This document shows, piece by piece, positions 23,796 to 32,680 of a stretch of 64,000 bases of DNA. Location: positions 3,219,436-3,283,435 of the forward strand of contig CM119270.1 of NCBI GenBank assembly GCA_051294375.1, in the 5' to 3' direction. Below the pieces are notes generated by a model. The model was given only the letters and a program-made list of their open reading frames with translations. It was not told the DNA's origin and ran no database searches. A program made the translations under genes and the position numbers. The first letter of the stretch is position 1, and each line of letters starts with the position of its first letter. The stretch is from Paraspadella gotoi (lineage: Eukaryota; Chaetognatha).

Positions 23796-23994
23796 TTTTT
23801 CTGCTTTCGACGCACAATTTCGGCGTAAAAAAAACGAGGAAAAAACGAATCGAGAATTCGAAACGACGAAAGGACGAAAACCACTGTGCAGTACAAAGAC
23901 CACTTCAGCCACCTCTGTGTCGTAACTACTCCATCCTTTTCTCTTTTTTTTTTTGCATTTTGAAAATGATTTTCCTTTTTTCTCTCCTCAAAAA

Positions 23995-24150
23995 CAACAA
24001 CAAAAACAAAACTAACAACAACAACAAGAAAACAAAAAACAACAACTTTAACGAACAAAAAAACCAGCAAAGACAACAACAAAAACGACATCAAACCAAA
24101 CAAACCAAACAACAACAACAACAGCAACAGTAACTACAACAACAACAACC
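23995..24150. repeat. (CAA)n-type A/C-rich tract
   Basis: Degenerate AACAACAACAAAA repeats shared with unit 1 (13,005-13,160) and unit 3 (32,890-33,050). They give Asn/Gln/Thr-rich frames on one strand and Val/Leu/Phe-rich frames on the other. Non-coding in my reading. Confidence 0.7.
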
Positions 24151-24317
24151 AATTCAAATCCCTCTCGTCTTTTTTCGTCCACGGAAAGTGAAAAGTCTCT
24201 CCCAGCGTCTTCACGCTTCTCTTCTCGTTCACCCCCCCCCGCCCCCCCCCCCCGCTTCCCCCCTTTTCGCCTCGCTTTTCCCCGTGACCTTTGAACCCGT
24301 GACCCCGCGACGTATTT

Positions 24318-24470
24318 GCCGTCGTCGTCGTCGTCGTCGTCGTCTTCTTCTTCTTTTTTTCTTCTTCTTCGTCGTCGTCTTAGTCGTCCTCTTCTTCGTC
24401 GTCGTCTCTTTCCTCTTCGTCGTTGTCGTCGTCTTACTCGTCTTCTTCTTCGTCGTCGTCGTTGACTTAA
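24318..24470. repeat. (GTC)n/(TTC)n compound microsatellite
   Basis: GTCGTC and TTCTTC runs shared with unit 3 (33,215-33,365). The RRRR and KKEE frames across it are artefacts. It lies just beyond the 3-prime end of the sulfotransferase-like gene. Confidence 0.85.
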
Positions 24471-24906
24471 AAAACCCGGGAATCTCTTTTTCTTCGGAGA
24501 AAAAAAAAGGAAGAGAGAAAAAATTCTTTTCTTTTCCTTGAGACTTAGTTGTGTCTCGTCTAAGAGTTTTGGTTTCGACATCAATTCCTTCCTTTTTTAC
24601 CTTTTTTATTCCTTCCTTTTATTTCTCAACTAATCTTCCCTGTTAATCTTCATTTGTTATCCTTTTTGCTTATTATTGTTTATTATTTCTTACAGTATTT
24701 CTTTTTGGCAGGATTTAAAAATATACACGGTTTTATCGACTATTGTTTCAAAACAAAATTTTATTCGCTTATTAAAATTCATTTTTTTAATATTATTTTT
24801 TTTCAAATATGCATTTTCGTAAACATAGTCATAGGGACGACGAGCTCGAAAAGATTTAGTTGATTATCTTAAAGAAAACTTTCATCGATACAAATCGAGT
24901 ATTACT

Positions 24907-25296
24907 TCAATCGACGGGCCCTTCGAAAGTCCGAATCCCTCCAGCGAACCCGGCCGACCTCACGATTTCGTCGAGCCTATCTACGTCACGCGACGACAAC
25001 TTCGTCGAGTGAGACGACATCCGTTTTTTGCTGTATTCGCTCTGTCGTTGAGAGTCTCTCTGCATCGCCGACGCAGCCGCCGAAGCCTCCGCCTCCGACG
25101 CCGCAGGAGCCTCGATCTCGCAAAACGGCAGCATCTTCGTCGTCCAAATATGAGGCGTCGTCGTCAACTCTTCGTAACGGATCGCGAGGAGATTTCCCTC
25201 GAACTCTTTTCGACTTCTCAGCTCGAGCAGCGTCAACATTGACGTCAAATAAAATGGGAAGAAGAGCGACGTCAACGACACGGTTCCGACGGGCGC
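24907..25296 (-). CDS. Sulfotransferase-like gene, exon 4 (C-terminus)
   Basis: Opens at acceptor CATCCCAG and ends at TGA (24,907-24,909), giving 129 residues. It carries the classic C-terminal half of PAPS sulfotransferases: NLLAIRYEEL (family pattern LxVRYEDL) near residue 40, then FCEI, and later RDSQRQSEYSK with a final helix DRLDEIVRSAGF, like the SQ..S..LS...L..I....G tail of invertebrate P-loop sulfotransferase-like proteins. An Ala/Glu-rich insert (about residues 60-75) separates the two blocks. The copy at 33,825-34,219 supports the same reading apart from indels. Acceptor and stop codon agree in both. Confidence 0.8.
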   Translation of the reverse strand, partial: APVGTVSLTSLFFPFYLTSMLTLLELRSRKEFEGNLLAIRYEELTTTPHIWTTKMLPFCEIEAPAASEAEASAAASAMQRDSQRQSEYSKKRMSSHSTKLSSRDVDRLDEIVRSAGFAGGIRTFEGPVD

Positions 25297-25556
25297 CTGG
25301 GATGGAAAAGTTTCGAAGATTGAATTCACTCAATTTATTTATAAATTTAAAAGTGAATTACTTAACATATCCAAAAATATTTGAAAATCATGTATAATTA
25401 TAATTTTAAATATTAAAAAAAAAACAACATAAATTTGTACTAGTCATACAAATATATAGAAAAGGAGTGGCAATGAGTTTGTAAATAACATGATAGTAAA
25501 ATGATATATAGAGAAAAAAATGGATGTAATTGTCGCGGACTCGCGGACACGCCCAC

Positions 25557-25768
25557 CTCTCGTCGATCCGTCGTCGACGTCGCCAACGTTTTGTCCAAAT
25601 CGAAAGTCAATTCGCTCGTCCAACCGGCGAAGCGACGCTGCCACTCCCCTTCGTCCGCCACGAGGCGTCGCAAACCGGAAATGGCGAGACGCTGTACGGA
25701 GACGCCCATTCGGAACCCGCAAGAGTCGGGAAATAAATCGCCGATGAGGGAAGCTGCTTGGCGAATCC
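25557..25768 (-). CDS. Sulfotransferase-like gene, exon 3
   Basis: Acceptor CCCCCCTCAG and donor GAGAG-GTGGGC. The frame is broken by indels in each copy, but the two copies complement each other. Together they support a run starting GFAKQLPLIGDYFPTLAGF, continuing RMGVSVQRLAISGLRRLV, then EWQRRFAGW. This region would link the 3-prime-phosphate loop (exon 2) to the C-terminal block. Length is 212 bp here and 213 bp in the copy at 34,477-34,689, the latter matching whole codons. Confidence 0.6.
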
Positions 25769-25796
25769 CTGAGGGGGGGCGTGGAGATTGATTAAA

Positions 25797-25799
<3 letters not shown>

Positions 25800-25870
<71 letters not shown>

Positions 25871-25875
25871 GAGAG
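25800..25875. repeat. (GA)n microsatellite in intron 2 of the sulfotransferase-like gene
   Basis: AG dinucleotides on the plus strand, thus a CT (polypyrimidine) tract on the transcribed strand directly upstream of the exon 3 acceptor. The length differs in unit 3 (34,725-34,813). Confidence 0.9.
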
Positions 25876-25933
25876 GACCAACCAACCTGAGCATCAGAGT
25901 GAATTTGAGTATGGATCCTGAGCATGAATTCAC

Positions 25934-26423
25934 TGCAGCAGAGGATCCCTGTAAGTGAAGAGAATCTTCATATCGAAAGGCATCATCTTTTTCTCTCTCA
26001 TCGCGTCGGCCAAAAGCCAAGGGAGTCCGACGGGCAACTTGATGGCGACGATATCGACGCCCGCTCGCCGGTAGAGGGCCTTGACGACGAAGAGGAGCAC
26101 GTGACGGAAGAGAAGCGCGTGGGAGGCGTCGGCGACAGTCATGGCGGCCAAATTGACGAAAGGCGAAGGTTCGCTGATCGCCTCGCAGCCGGGAATATCC
26201 TCGAAGTGCTGCAGCGTGAGGGTGCTGCCGCTGCGGGCGATGCAGCCGATGAGAACGACCTTCTTGGCGACATGGGCTTGGCCTTTGGAGGAGCGAAGGT
26301 GGACGATCTCTTCGGTGGCGATTCGGCGGAAGAGGTCGAGAGGAAGGACGCCGAATTCGACGGCCTGTTCCACGAGAGAGATGAAGGAAAAGGGACTCAC
26401 GCTCGAGCTGTAGACTTCGACGC
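25934..26423 (-). CDS. Sulfotransferase-like gene, exon 2 (P-loop)
   Basis: Acceptor TTTCAAAAG, joined in phase 1 to exon 1 (Gly-111). It holds the nucleotide-binding core. Strand VVLIG is followed by CIARSGSTLTLQHFED, where RSGSTL is the 5-prime-phosphosulfate loop of sulfotransferases (residues 174-179). ISEP follows at 194-196, and near the exon end ILFTYRDPL holds the start of the 3-prime-phosphate motif (Arg, with a Ser expected eight residues later). A stop follows YRDPLLQ in the printed frame. A one-base indel here is likely: the neighbouring frame places Ser exactly eight after the Arg, and unit 3 differs by one base at this point. The exact 3-prime end is therefore uncertain (25,934 or about 25,890). 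Confidence 0.8.
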
Positions 26424-26726
26424 CTTTTGAAATTTGGAATCGGAAGGTGAAAAGGTTGTGGTCAATCAATGCCTCATGTTCATCCCGGATATAAACATGA
26501 TACCTTCAGTGGTAATCGGTGGCTCATTGAGTCATCGATACATGACCATGAGGTACAGAGATCGATCGCCAATTGTACCGAGATCGATTCCCAATAGTAC
26601 CTACCCTGCGGGAGGCGTGAAGACGGGCATAAAAAACCCTCAAGCCTGGTTCCAAGCCCAGGACCCGGTCCATTGCTGACGAGGGGCCTTATCCGCAGGA
26701 TTCCCGACCCTCAGTCTTGCACTCAC
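26424..26726 (-). other. Intron 1 of the sulfotransferase-like gene
   Basis: A 303-bp intron with GTGAGT donor and CAAAAG acceptor. It contains a 24-25-bp VNTR (GTACCGAGATCGAT..CCCAAT, two units here, about four in unit 3) and a copy of dispersed repeat R2. Confidence 0.75.
26598..26680. repeat. Dispersed repeat R2 in intron 1
   Basis: The sequence TACCCTGCGGGAGGCGTGA then AACCCTCAAGCCTGG, TTCCAAGCCCAGGACCC recurs almost exactly at 59,671-59,770, a non-homologous locus, and in unit 3 (35,577-35,658). It contains the imperfect hairpin CCTGG-TTCCAAGC-CCAGG. Class unknown; possibly a SINE fragment. Confidence 0.65.
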
Positions 26727-27057
26727 CCTTCCTCGTTCGGACGAAAACGGCGCCTTTTTCGGACAGATGCAGCAGGTGCACGTCGGGATCCTTCCACGCG
26801 AAATCCCGCGCGTCCTCGAATCTCGCGTGGGAGTGGATGACTTTCTCGAAGGCGTCGCCGGGTCCGAGGCGGAGATTGTGTCGCCACAGGATGCGGCGTA
26901 CTTCGATGGCGTCGGCTGCGGCGGAGGCTGCTGCGGCTGAGGCGGAGAAAGCTGTCGTCAATCGACGCCAACAGTTGAAGAGATGGAGTAGAGGAAGAAA
27001 GACGAGAAAGTGGAACCAGAATTGGAAAACGGTCGACCAAGAATGACCCGCGCCCAT
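26727..27057 (-). CDS. Sulfotransferase-like gene, exon 1 (signal anchor)
   Basis: Starts at ATG on the minus strand (27,055-27,057) and ends at donor AAGG-GTGAGT after 110 codons plus one base. Residues 10-27 (VFQFWFHFLVFLPLLHLF) form a hydrophobic segment followed by WRR, the layout of a type II Golgi signal anchor. An Ala-rich stem (about 37-50) follows, then DPDVHLLHLSEKGAVFVRTR, which resembles the N-terminal lobe of uncharacterised invertebrate sulfotransferase-like proteins as I remember them. The whole gene would encode about 420-440 residues. Predicted role: PAPS-dependent sulfation of a glycan or small molecule in the Golgi lumen. The substrate cannot be told. Confidence 0.75.
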
Positions 27058-27189
27058 TTTGCGTATTGAGTCAAGGTCAAGGTCTGGTACAGGTAGCTAG
27101 CTTGCGGAGTTCGGAGAGTTTGGAAAAAAATTGAATGAGGAATCTAGAAAGAATTATCGTTTTTAGGTTTAAGTGGGTAAATAAATTTC

Positions 27190-27269
27190 TTATCTTATCT
27201 TAAGATTAATTTTAAAGCGAAGAGAGAGAGAGAGAGGAGAGATGAGAGAGAGATAGAGAGAGAGAAGAC

Positions 27270-27304
<35 letters not shown>

Positions 27305-27330
27305 AAAAGAGAGAGAGAGAGAGAGTCTGT
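27190..27330. repeat. (GA)n microsatellite upstream of the sulfotransferase-like gene
   Basis: GA dinucleotides about 150 bp upstream of the ATG, CT on the coding strand. Unit 3 has a longer and more interrupted version at 36,203-36,370. It may lie in the promoter or 5-prime UTR; no TATA box is clear. Confidence 0.85.
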
Positions 27331-27835
27331 AAGCCTTGTCTCGTAATAATTTTTCCACCTGGTATTTGATTCTAGCTGATAATATGAGAAAAAGTACGAG
27401 AAAAGTTTATAATTAAATCTAACGTAAAAATAAAAAGATAAAAACATGAGTAATTAAAACATAATTAAATAATTTCTTATAGTTACTTTTTAGATTAATT
27501 TCATATTAAATTAGTTTTGTTTCTTTGCCTCTCCGACATTTTGTTCTTTGGTTCAAATCACGTTTCCTTTGTTGACGTCGAATCTACTTTGTTCTTTTGT
27601 TCTTTTTTCTTCTTCTCCTCCTCCTCCTCCTCCTCCTTCTCCTCCTCCTCCATCCATCCATCGATAAATGGCATCAGATTTCCCCAGCGTCTTCCTTCAG
27701 ACGAATTCGATTCGCCTTCGATTCTCAAACTAGGTTTTTTTTCCGTCGTCGCTTTAAACTAATTTGCATAAAAACGTTTTTCCTTTTTAACTTGTTTGTA
27801 TTTCTAATGTTTATGACTGCATCATCTCCTAACTA

Positions 27836-28245
27836 TTGTCTTGTCTTTTCTTTTCTTTTCTTCTCTTCTCTTATCCTTCCAACTCTTTTCTTATTTTCTC
27901 TTCTCTTTTCTTCTCCTCTTTTCTCTTCTCTTCTCTTTTCTTCTCTTCTCTTCTCTTATCCTTCCAACTCTTTTCTTATTTTCTCCTCTCTTTTCTTCTC
28001 CTCTTTTCTCTACTTTTCTCTTCTCTTATCTTCTCTTATCCTTACAACTCTTTTCTTATTTTCTCTTCTCTTTTCTTCTCCTCTTTTCTCTACTTTTCTC
28101 TTCTCTTCTCTTCTCTTCTCTTCTCTTATCCTTCCAACTCTTTTCTTATTTTCTTTTCTCTTTTCTTCTCCTCTTTTCTATTCTCTTTTCTTTTCTTTTC
28201 TTTTCTTTCTTTTCTTATTTTCTCTTCTCTTTTCTCTACTTTTCC
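27836..28245. repeat. Pyrimidine minisatellite, period about 85-90 bp
   Basis: Units built of TTATCCTTCCAACTCTTTTC, TTATTTTCTCTTCTC and CTCCTCTTTTCTCTAC repeat about four times. It is strictly C/T on the plus strand with conserved A positions. Its counterpart in unit 3 is at 36,890-37,330. Long Phe/Leu/Ser-rich frames across it are artefacts. Confidence 0.85.
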
Positions 28246-28369
28246 CTTTTCTTCCTTTATTCAAACAAAAACTACTCTTCTCCACCATACTCATATTTTC
28301 AACGTGTTTATTCTTTTTCAAAAAAATTAGTTTTTCAATCCCAAATATATTAAACAATAACTTTGAAGA

Positions 28370-28720
28370 CATTTTCCGCGCCGCGTGATCTCCAACTTTC
28401 GAAAACATTCAAGACCGGATCTAACTCTTTTTTTTCGGCGCCGGAATCTTCTCCCTAACGACGCCGACCGACTTCCCCCAACGTCGCGCCCTCTACCCCC
28501 GAACGGCGTCAAACTCGGCGCAGCTCCTGCCCCGTCACGCCCCCTACCCCCGAACGGAGTCAAATTCCCGATGCGGCGTCGTCGCCATTCATCTCCGTCG
28601 ACGTCGGCGTCGTCGTCAGAACCTCATCAGAATTGCGTCGGCGCTTAATTGAATTACATCGCCTCGCGATCCGCCACGAGGGGGCGCGCGCGAGAGAGAG
28701 AAGGGGAAAGAGGAGCATTT
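28370..28720. promoter_or_regulatory. GC-rich block between divergent transcription units
   Basis: CpG-rich sequence about 1.3 kb upstream of the sulfotransferase-like ATG and 1.2 kb upstream of the plus-strand exon at 29,947. It contains a direct repeat TACCCCCGAACGG(C/A)GTCAAA at 28,494 and 28,545, 51 bp apart, kept in unit 3 (37,566 and 37,616). I infer a regulatory region, possibly bidirectional. Confidence 0.35.
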
Positions 28721-29053
28721 AAAGGGGGCGCTCGTGAAGGGGAGGCGCTTGAGAGGGAGGGTAAGGGACTAAGGGGTAATGGAAATAAAAGCGAATTGGG
28801 TCAAATATTAGAAAAGGAAAAATAATTCTTGCGAATTTACGAACGGAAGTTGAAAGAGAAGAGGGAGAACAAAACAATCGGGCGACCTCAGCGAAAAGAA
28901 AAGTGAAAGGAGATTAGCGAAATAATAATTCGTTAGTTTAAAAGAAACAAGAAAGAAAAAAAAAAAAAAACCAACTAAAGACAAAACAAGAGAAAAAACA
29001 AGGCCATCTTCGTTCGACGCTCGACGGCAATTTTTTTGATTCTACGACAAAAC

Positions 29054-29085
<32 letters not shown>

Positions 29086-29166
29086 GGATTCATGAAAATT
29101 TTTGATGCTCCCGAAATTAATTTTTTTCCCTGGGGAATTTATTCTTCCCTTCTCACGTCGGGGAAC

Positions 29167-29210
29167 CGTGACAGCGAAACGTGACAGCGAGATTGAAACG
29201 TAACAGCGGA
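29167..29210 (+). promoter_or_regulatory. Triple ACGTGACAGCG-type motif
   Basis: CCGTGACAGCGA, ACGTGACAGCGA and ACGTAACAGCGG follow one another within 44 bp. TGACAG is the core recognised by TALE homeodomain factors (Meis/TGIF). Unit 3 keeps the second and third copies and has a shortened first one (38,240-38,290). Confidence 0.35.
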
Positions 29211-29807
29211 ATAGGGCGGTATAACGTTTCAGCGGACGTTAGCGGGAATCAGTTGCGACAAGTCTCGGCCTCGGGCGACGCGACGTCACTCTTTTTTCAT
29301 CCTTCGCCATTCACGCTTCTTTTTTTTTTTGTCACGGCGAAAAAAAAAGGGAAGAGAAGAGAAAGTCACGGCTTTATCGACCACTGTGTCGTAAAACGAA
29401 TAAATTAACGCTCGACGTTCTAACGAAATCGGTTAACTAAATAATAAANNNNNNNNNNNNNNNNNNNNNNNNNNNNNNNNNNNNNNNNNNNNNNNNNNNN
29501 NNNNNNNNNNNNNNNNNNNNNNNNNNNNNNNNNNNNNNNNNNNNNNNNNNNNNNNNNNNNNNNNNNNNNNNNNNNNNNNNNNNNNNNNNNNNNNNNNNNN
29601 NNNNNNNNNNNNNNNNNNNNNNNNNNNNNNNNNNNNNNNNNNNNNNNNNNNNNNNNNNNNNNNNNNNNNNNNNNNNNNNNNNNNNNNNNNNNNNNNNNNN
29701 NNNNNNNNNNNNNNNNNNNNNNNNNNNNNNNNNNNNNNNNNNNNNNNNNNNNNNNNNNNNNNNNNAGAGAATCGTGGAGAAAAAACATCGTCGGTCGTGT
29801 CGAGAAA

Positions 29808-29912
29808 GCGTTGCCTAGCGACGGCGCGTTGCCTAGCGACCGCGTCTTCCCTAGAAACGGCGCGTCTCGCGGCGACCGCGTTGCCAAGTAACCGCGTCGT
29901 CTAAGCGACCCT
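29808..29912 (+). promoter_or_regulatory. Tandem X-box-like array upstream of exon
   Basis: About six diverged 16-19-bp units: GCGTTGCCTAGCGACGG, GCGTTGCCTAGCGACC, GCGTCTTCCCTAGAAACGG, GCGTCTCGCGGCGACC, GCGTTGCCAAGTAACC, GCGTCGTCTAAGCGACC. The GTTGCC half and the RNAAC-type second half resemble the RFX X-box. It lies 35-140 bp upstream of an ATG-bearing exon and is conserved in unit 3 (38,885-38,990). It is followed by GGCCACGCCCCC, a GC box/KLF-type site. Confidence 0.5.
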
Positions 29913-29946
29913 ACGACGCCTGGCCACGCCCCCTTTTTTGTTTATT

Positions 29947-30049
29947 ATGGTTTTGGCGAACAGGAATTCGGATTCACGAAGTCAATCGCAATTGGATCTG
30001 AGAAGAATGGCCAACATGGTCACCAACGTCGGGGGAAACGAAACGCTGG
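29947..30049 (+). CDS. Candidate first coding exon (unit 2)
   Basis: ATG at 29,947 opens a frame reading MVLANRNSDSRSQSQLDLRR then MANMVTNVGG and ETL, ending at donor GG-GTGAGT after 34 codons plus one base. An alternative is an internal exon starting after GGCGAACAG (29,966). The unit 3 copy (39,025-39,125) keeps the ATG, the donor and nearly all codons but is 2 bp shorter in the GGGG run, so one copy has an error. The polar N-terminus has no signal peptide or membrane helix. I do not recognise the protein. The X-box-like array just upstream suggests control by an RFX factor, which would point to a ciliary gene. No downstream exon was identified with confidence. Confidence 0.45.
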
Positions 30050-30134
30050 GTGAGTTCAGCGATGGGTCAGTTCAGTTATGGGCCAGGGTTTTCGGGGTTT
30101 CAGTTTTTGTCCGGAGTGAGTTTATATGACAGCG

Positions 30135-30240
30135 TGAGTATGTCAGAGTACGACTGTGAGAGTTTGAGTATGTTAAAAGTATTTTTGTTTCGAAAGGTCG
30201 CCAGGTTTACTGGGAAGAGCGGTGTGTGAGAAGAGTAGAG

Positions 30241-30276
<36 letters not shown>

Positions 30277-31080
30277 AGAGAGAGAGAGGAGATGAGAAGA
30301 GAGAGAGAGATCCTTAAATATTAAAATATCCTACGAAAAAAAAAGCCAAACAAAATACAGAAAACCATCGTATTCTCTTTCAAAAAATCACTTTCAAGAA
30401 ATCTTCAAATATGTAAACATTTTATATTCGTTTCGCGAGAAATTTCAATTTTTATTCCTTTTCCAATGTTTTTGTTTTATCTTGTCAAAAATCGTTTCTC
30501 AACTTTTTTTTGTCTGTCATTTTTTTAAATTTATTTATTTTTTTTGGCCATTTTCTCAATTTTTGAAGTTTTTCGTTTTGAAAAACGACTCGATTATTTA
30601 CATTAAGTTACATTATTGACACAACCAATTTGACTAATAACCATTGCGTTAAATTTGAACGACCCCATGTTTTTTCTTTATGTTAACCTACTGTATTTAT
30701 TTTGTTAACTTATGATTATAAAAAAATTATTTGTTTTACTATTCAATATTTATAGATTTTATAACATACTACTTTCTACTACTTCGCCATCTTCTCTATT
30801 TTGCTTTCTCGTTTTAGTGCCTTGTTAACCATCTTCCTTCCTACGACTCCGTTATTTTTACCATCTTCCCTCCTTCAACTCCGTTATTTTTACCATCTTC
30901 CCTCCTTCAACTCCGTTATTTTTACCATCTTCTTCATTTCAGTTCCATTATTTTTTCCAATCTTTTCCGCAACTTGACTGACGCGAAAAAAAAACCTTTT
31001 TCAACAAAGTTTTGTTTTCTGAAAAAAATAAGAAAAATCCCAATACGAAAACGGAAATTCGGACCACTAAAAAGAGAAAG
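30135..31080. other. Gene-free stretch after the candidate exon (unit 2)
   Basis: Probable intron. A GA microsatellite (30,244-30,310), AT-rich sequence, and a 33-bp repeat in three copies at 30,835-30,945 (CCATCTTCCCTCCTTCAACT then CCGTTATTTTTA). It ends at the 25-N join, after which sequence from 21,920 onward starts again. The matching interval in unit 3 is 39,200-40,185. Confidence 0.6.
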
Positions 31081-31552
31081 NNNNNNNNNNNNNNNNNNNN
31101 NNNNNCACGACTCTCACTCTACACATTGTGCACAACGTGCATTGCACAATGCACATGGCGTATTCACTAGAAGATAACGGCGACAATGTCTACGATTGCT
31201 GTCAGCAATGGCATTGCCATTTGTATTGGCAAAAAGTTACTCGCCACTCGTTAGAATTGTATGTATTGTAATTTGTCAATTTATCATCGCGACTGAAGTA
31301 TAACGACCCTGTATTTATTTATGTATTTATTATCTTTTGCCATGTAACTTGTTCTTTTTATTTTCAGTTTTTTTCACGTGAAGACGCTAACATTTGGCGA
31401 AAGATCGATCGATTATAATCAAACTCACTCCTCACTTCTTACTCCTCACTCCTCACTCCTCTCTCCTGACTTTTCACTCCTCACTCCTCACTCTTCACTC
31501 CTCAACGCACGTCTTGTCAAATTAACTCCGTTTAGCAAAAATAAAATAAAAA

Positions 31553-32148
31553 ACAAGTTTGAGAAAACAATGTCGGATCTGCCAGATCATTATCGGTAAT
31601 TAATTAATTAATTTATAAATAATAATTAATTATTTAATTAATTAATAATTAATTAATTCAAGTTAATTATTTAATTAATTATGCAATTATGCAATTATTT
31701 GATCCAAATGTTTGTTTTGATTTGATTAATTAACTGATTAATTAATTATTGATTAATTAATTGACTAATTGATTAATTAACTATTAATTATTTGATTAAT
31801 TAATACATCTTGCATTACATTTAAAATAAAAAGAAAAAGAAGCATAATCAAATTAGTGAAACAGGTTTCTTTGTTTTTTCATTTAAACTCATTTACACTA
31901 AAATGATTCCATCGAAACTTGATTCCAGTTTAATCACACACTTTTCCACCGAAATACAAAATTTTCAATCAATCGCCCCATCCACTCATGAGTAATTGGT
32001 GTTCATAAATAGTGAAATATATTTTTTTGTTTTTTTCCATTTAAACTCATTTCCACTTGGAAGATTCCATCGAAACTTATATCCAGCTCAATCACACACT
32101 TCCTACCACACACAAAAATTCATTCCAATCCATCCATCCAATCACGAG
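31553..32148. mobile_element. GTCGGATCTGC TIR element, copy B (3-prime deleted)
   Basis: Same insertion site as copy A, with left end ACAAGTTTGAG...TGTCGGATCTGCC. It contains two copies of the internal TTTAAACTCATTTCCACT block, but the (GGAC)n run, the right inverted repeat and the adjacent CT tract are missing. Unit 2 reads CACGAGTAATTGATG and later AAATTTCTATCC, whereas unit 3 jumps from CACGAGTAATT straight to TCTATCC, leaving a junction at AATTTCTATCC. Confidence 0.7.
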
Positions 32149-32523
32149 TAATTTCTATCCATTTCGATCCATCTTTTGACCATGAAGATCAAAGTTTTGG
32201 TTAAAATAAAAAAAGAATATTGTCCCTGTACTCCCATTTGGGATCTCTTTAACTAAATCCAATCTCCGTACCTGATATGACTCCCAAAGAAAATATATAA
32301 AATTTATAATCAAAAAGTATAACACGAATTAAGCTTTGAATCTCGACCATCTGCAATTATATTTTTTATCGTTAATACAAAAACGATGTTGCGACTATCT
32401 CTATGACGACGTCTACGACGATTAATGCGACCATCTGTGCAACGATCTGTACGACCATCTGGTGACATTTCAAGTTTTCATCCATCTGTGCGACGATTTA
32501 GCAACAATCAATCTTCCGTTCTC

Positions 32524-32680
32524 AGCGACGATATCTGCGACGATCTGTACGACGATCTCAGCGACGATAATTGCGGCGATCTGTATGACGATCTCAGCGA
32601 CGATAAATGCGACGATCTGTACGACGATCTCAACGACGATAAATGCGACGATCTGTACGACGATCTCAGCGACGATCGCC
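32524..32680 (+). repeat. 36-bp minisatellite (unit 3)
   Basis: Essentially identical to 23,640-23,795, with the same unit order and the same point variants between units. This argues that units 2 and 3 are very close alleles or duplicate assemblies. Confidence 0.8.

Noticed and set aside
24048-24584. 178-residue minus-strand frame rich in Arg, Asp and Val downstream of the sulfotransferase-like gene
   Set aside because: It crosses GTC and CAA microsatellites and lies past the stop codon; no acceptor.
25924-26430. 168-residue plus-strand frame (and its copy at 34,890-35,189)
   Set aside because: Antisense shadow of sulfotransferase exon 2, which has splice sites and family motifs on the minus strand.
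26717-27046. 109-residue plus-strand frame
   Set aside because: Antisense to exon 1; the minus-strand frame has ATG, signal anchor and donor.
27597-28388. Long Phe/Leu/Ser-rich reading frames (up to 263 residues) at 27.6-28.4 kb and 36.9-37.4 kb
   Set aside because: They lie in a C/T-only minisatellite; all frames are open because the tract lacks purines in stop-forming order. No splice or start support.
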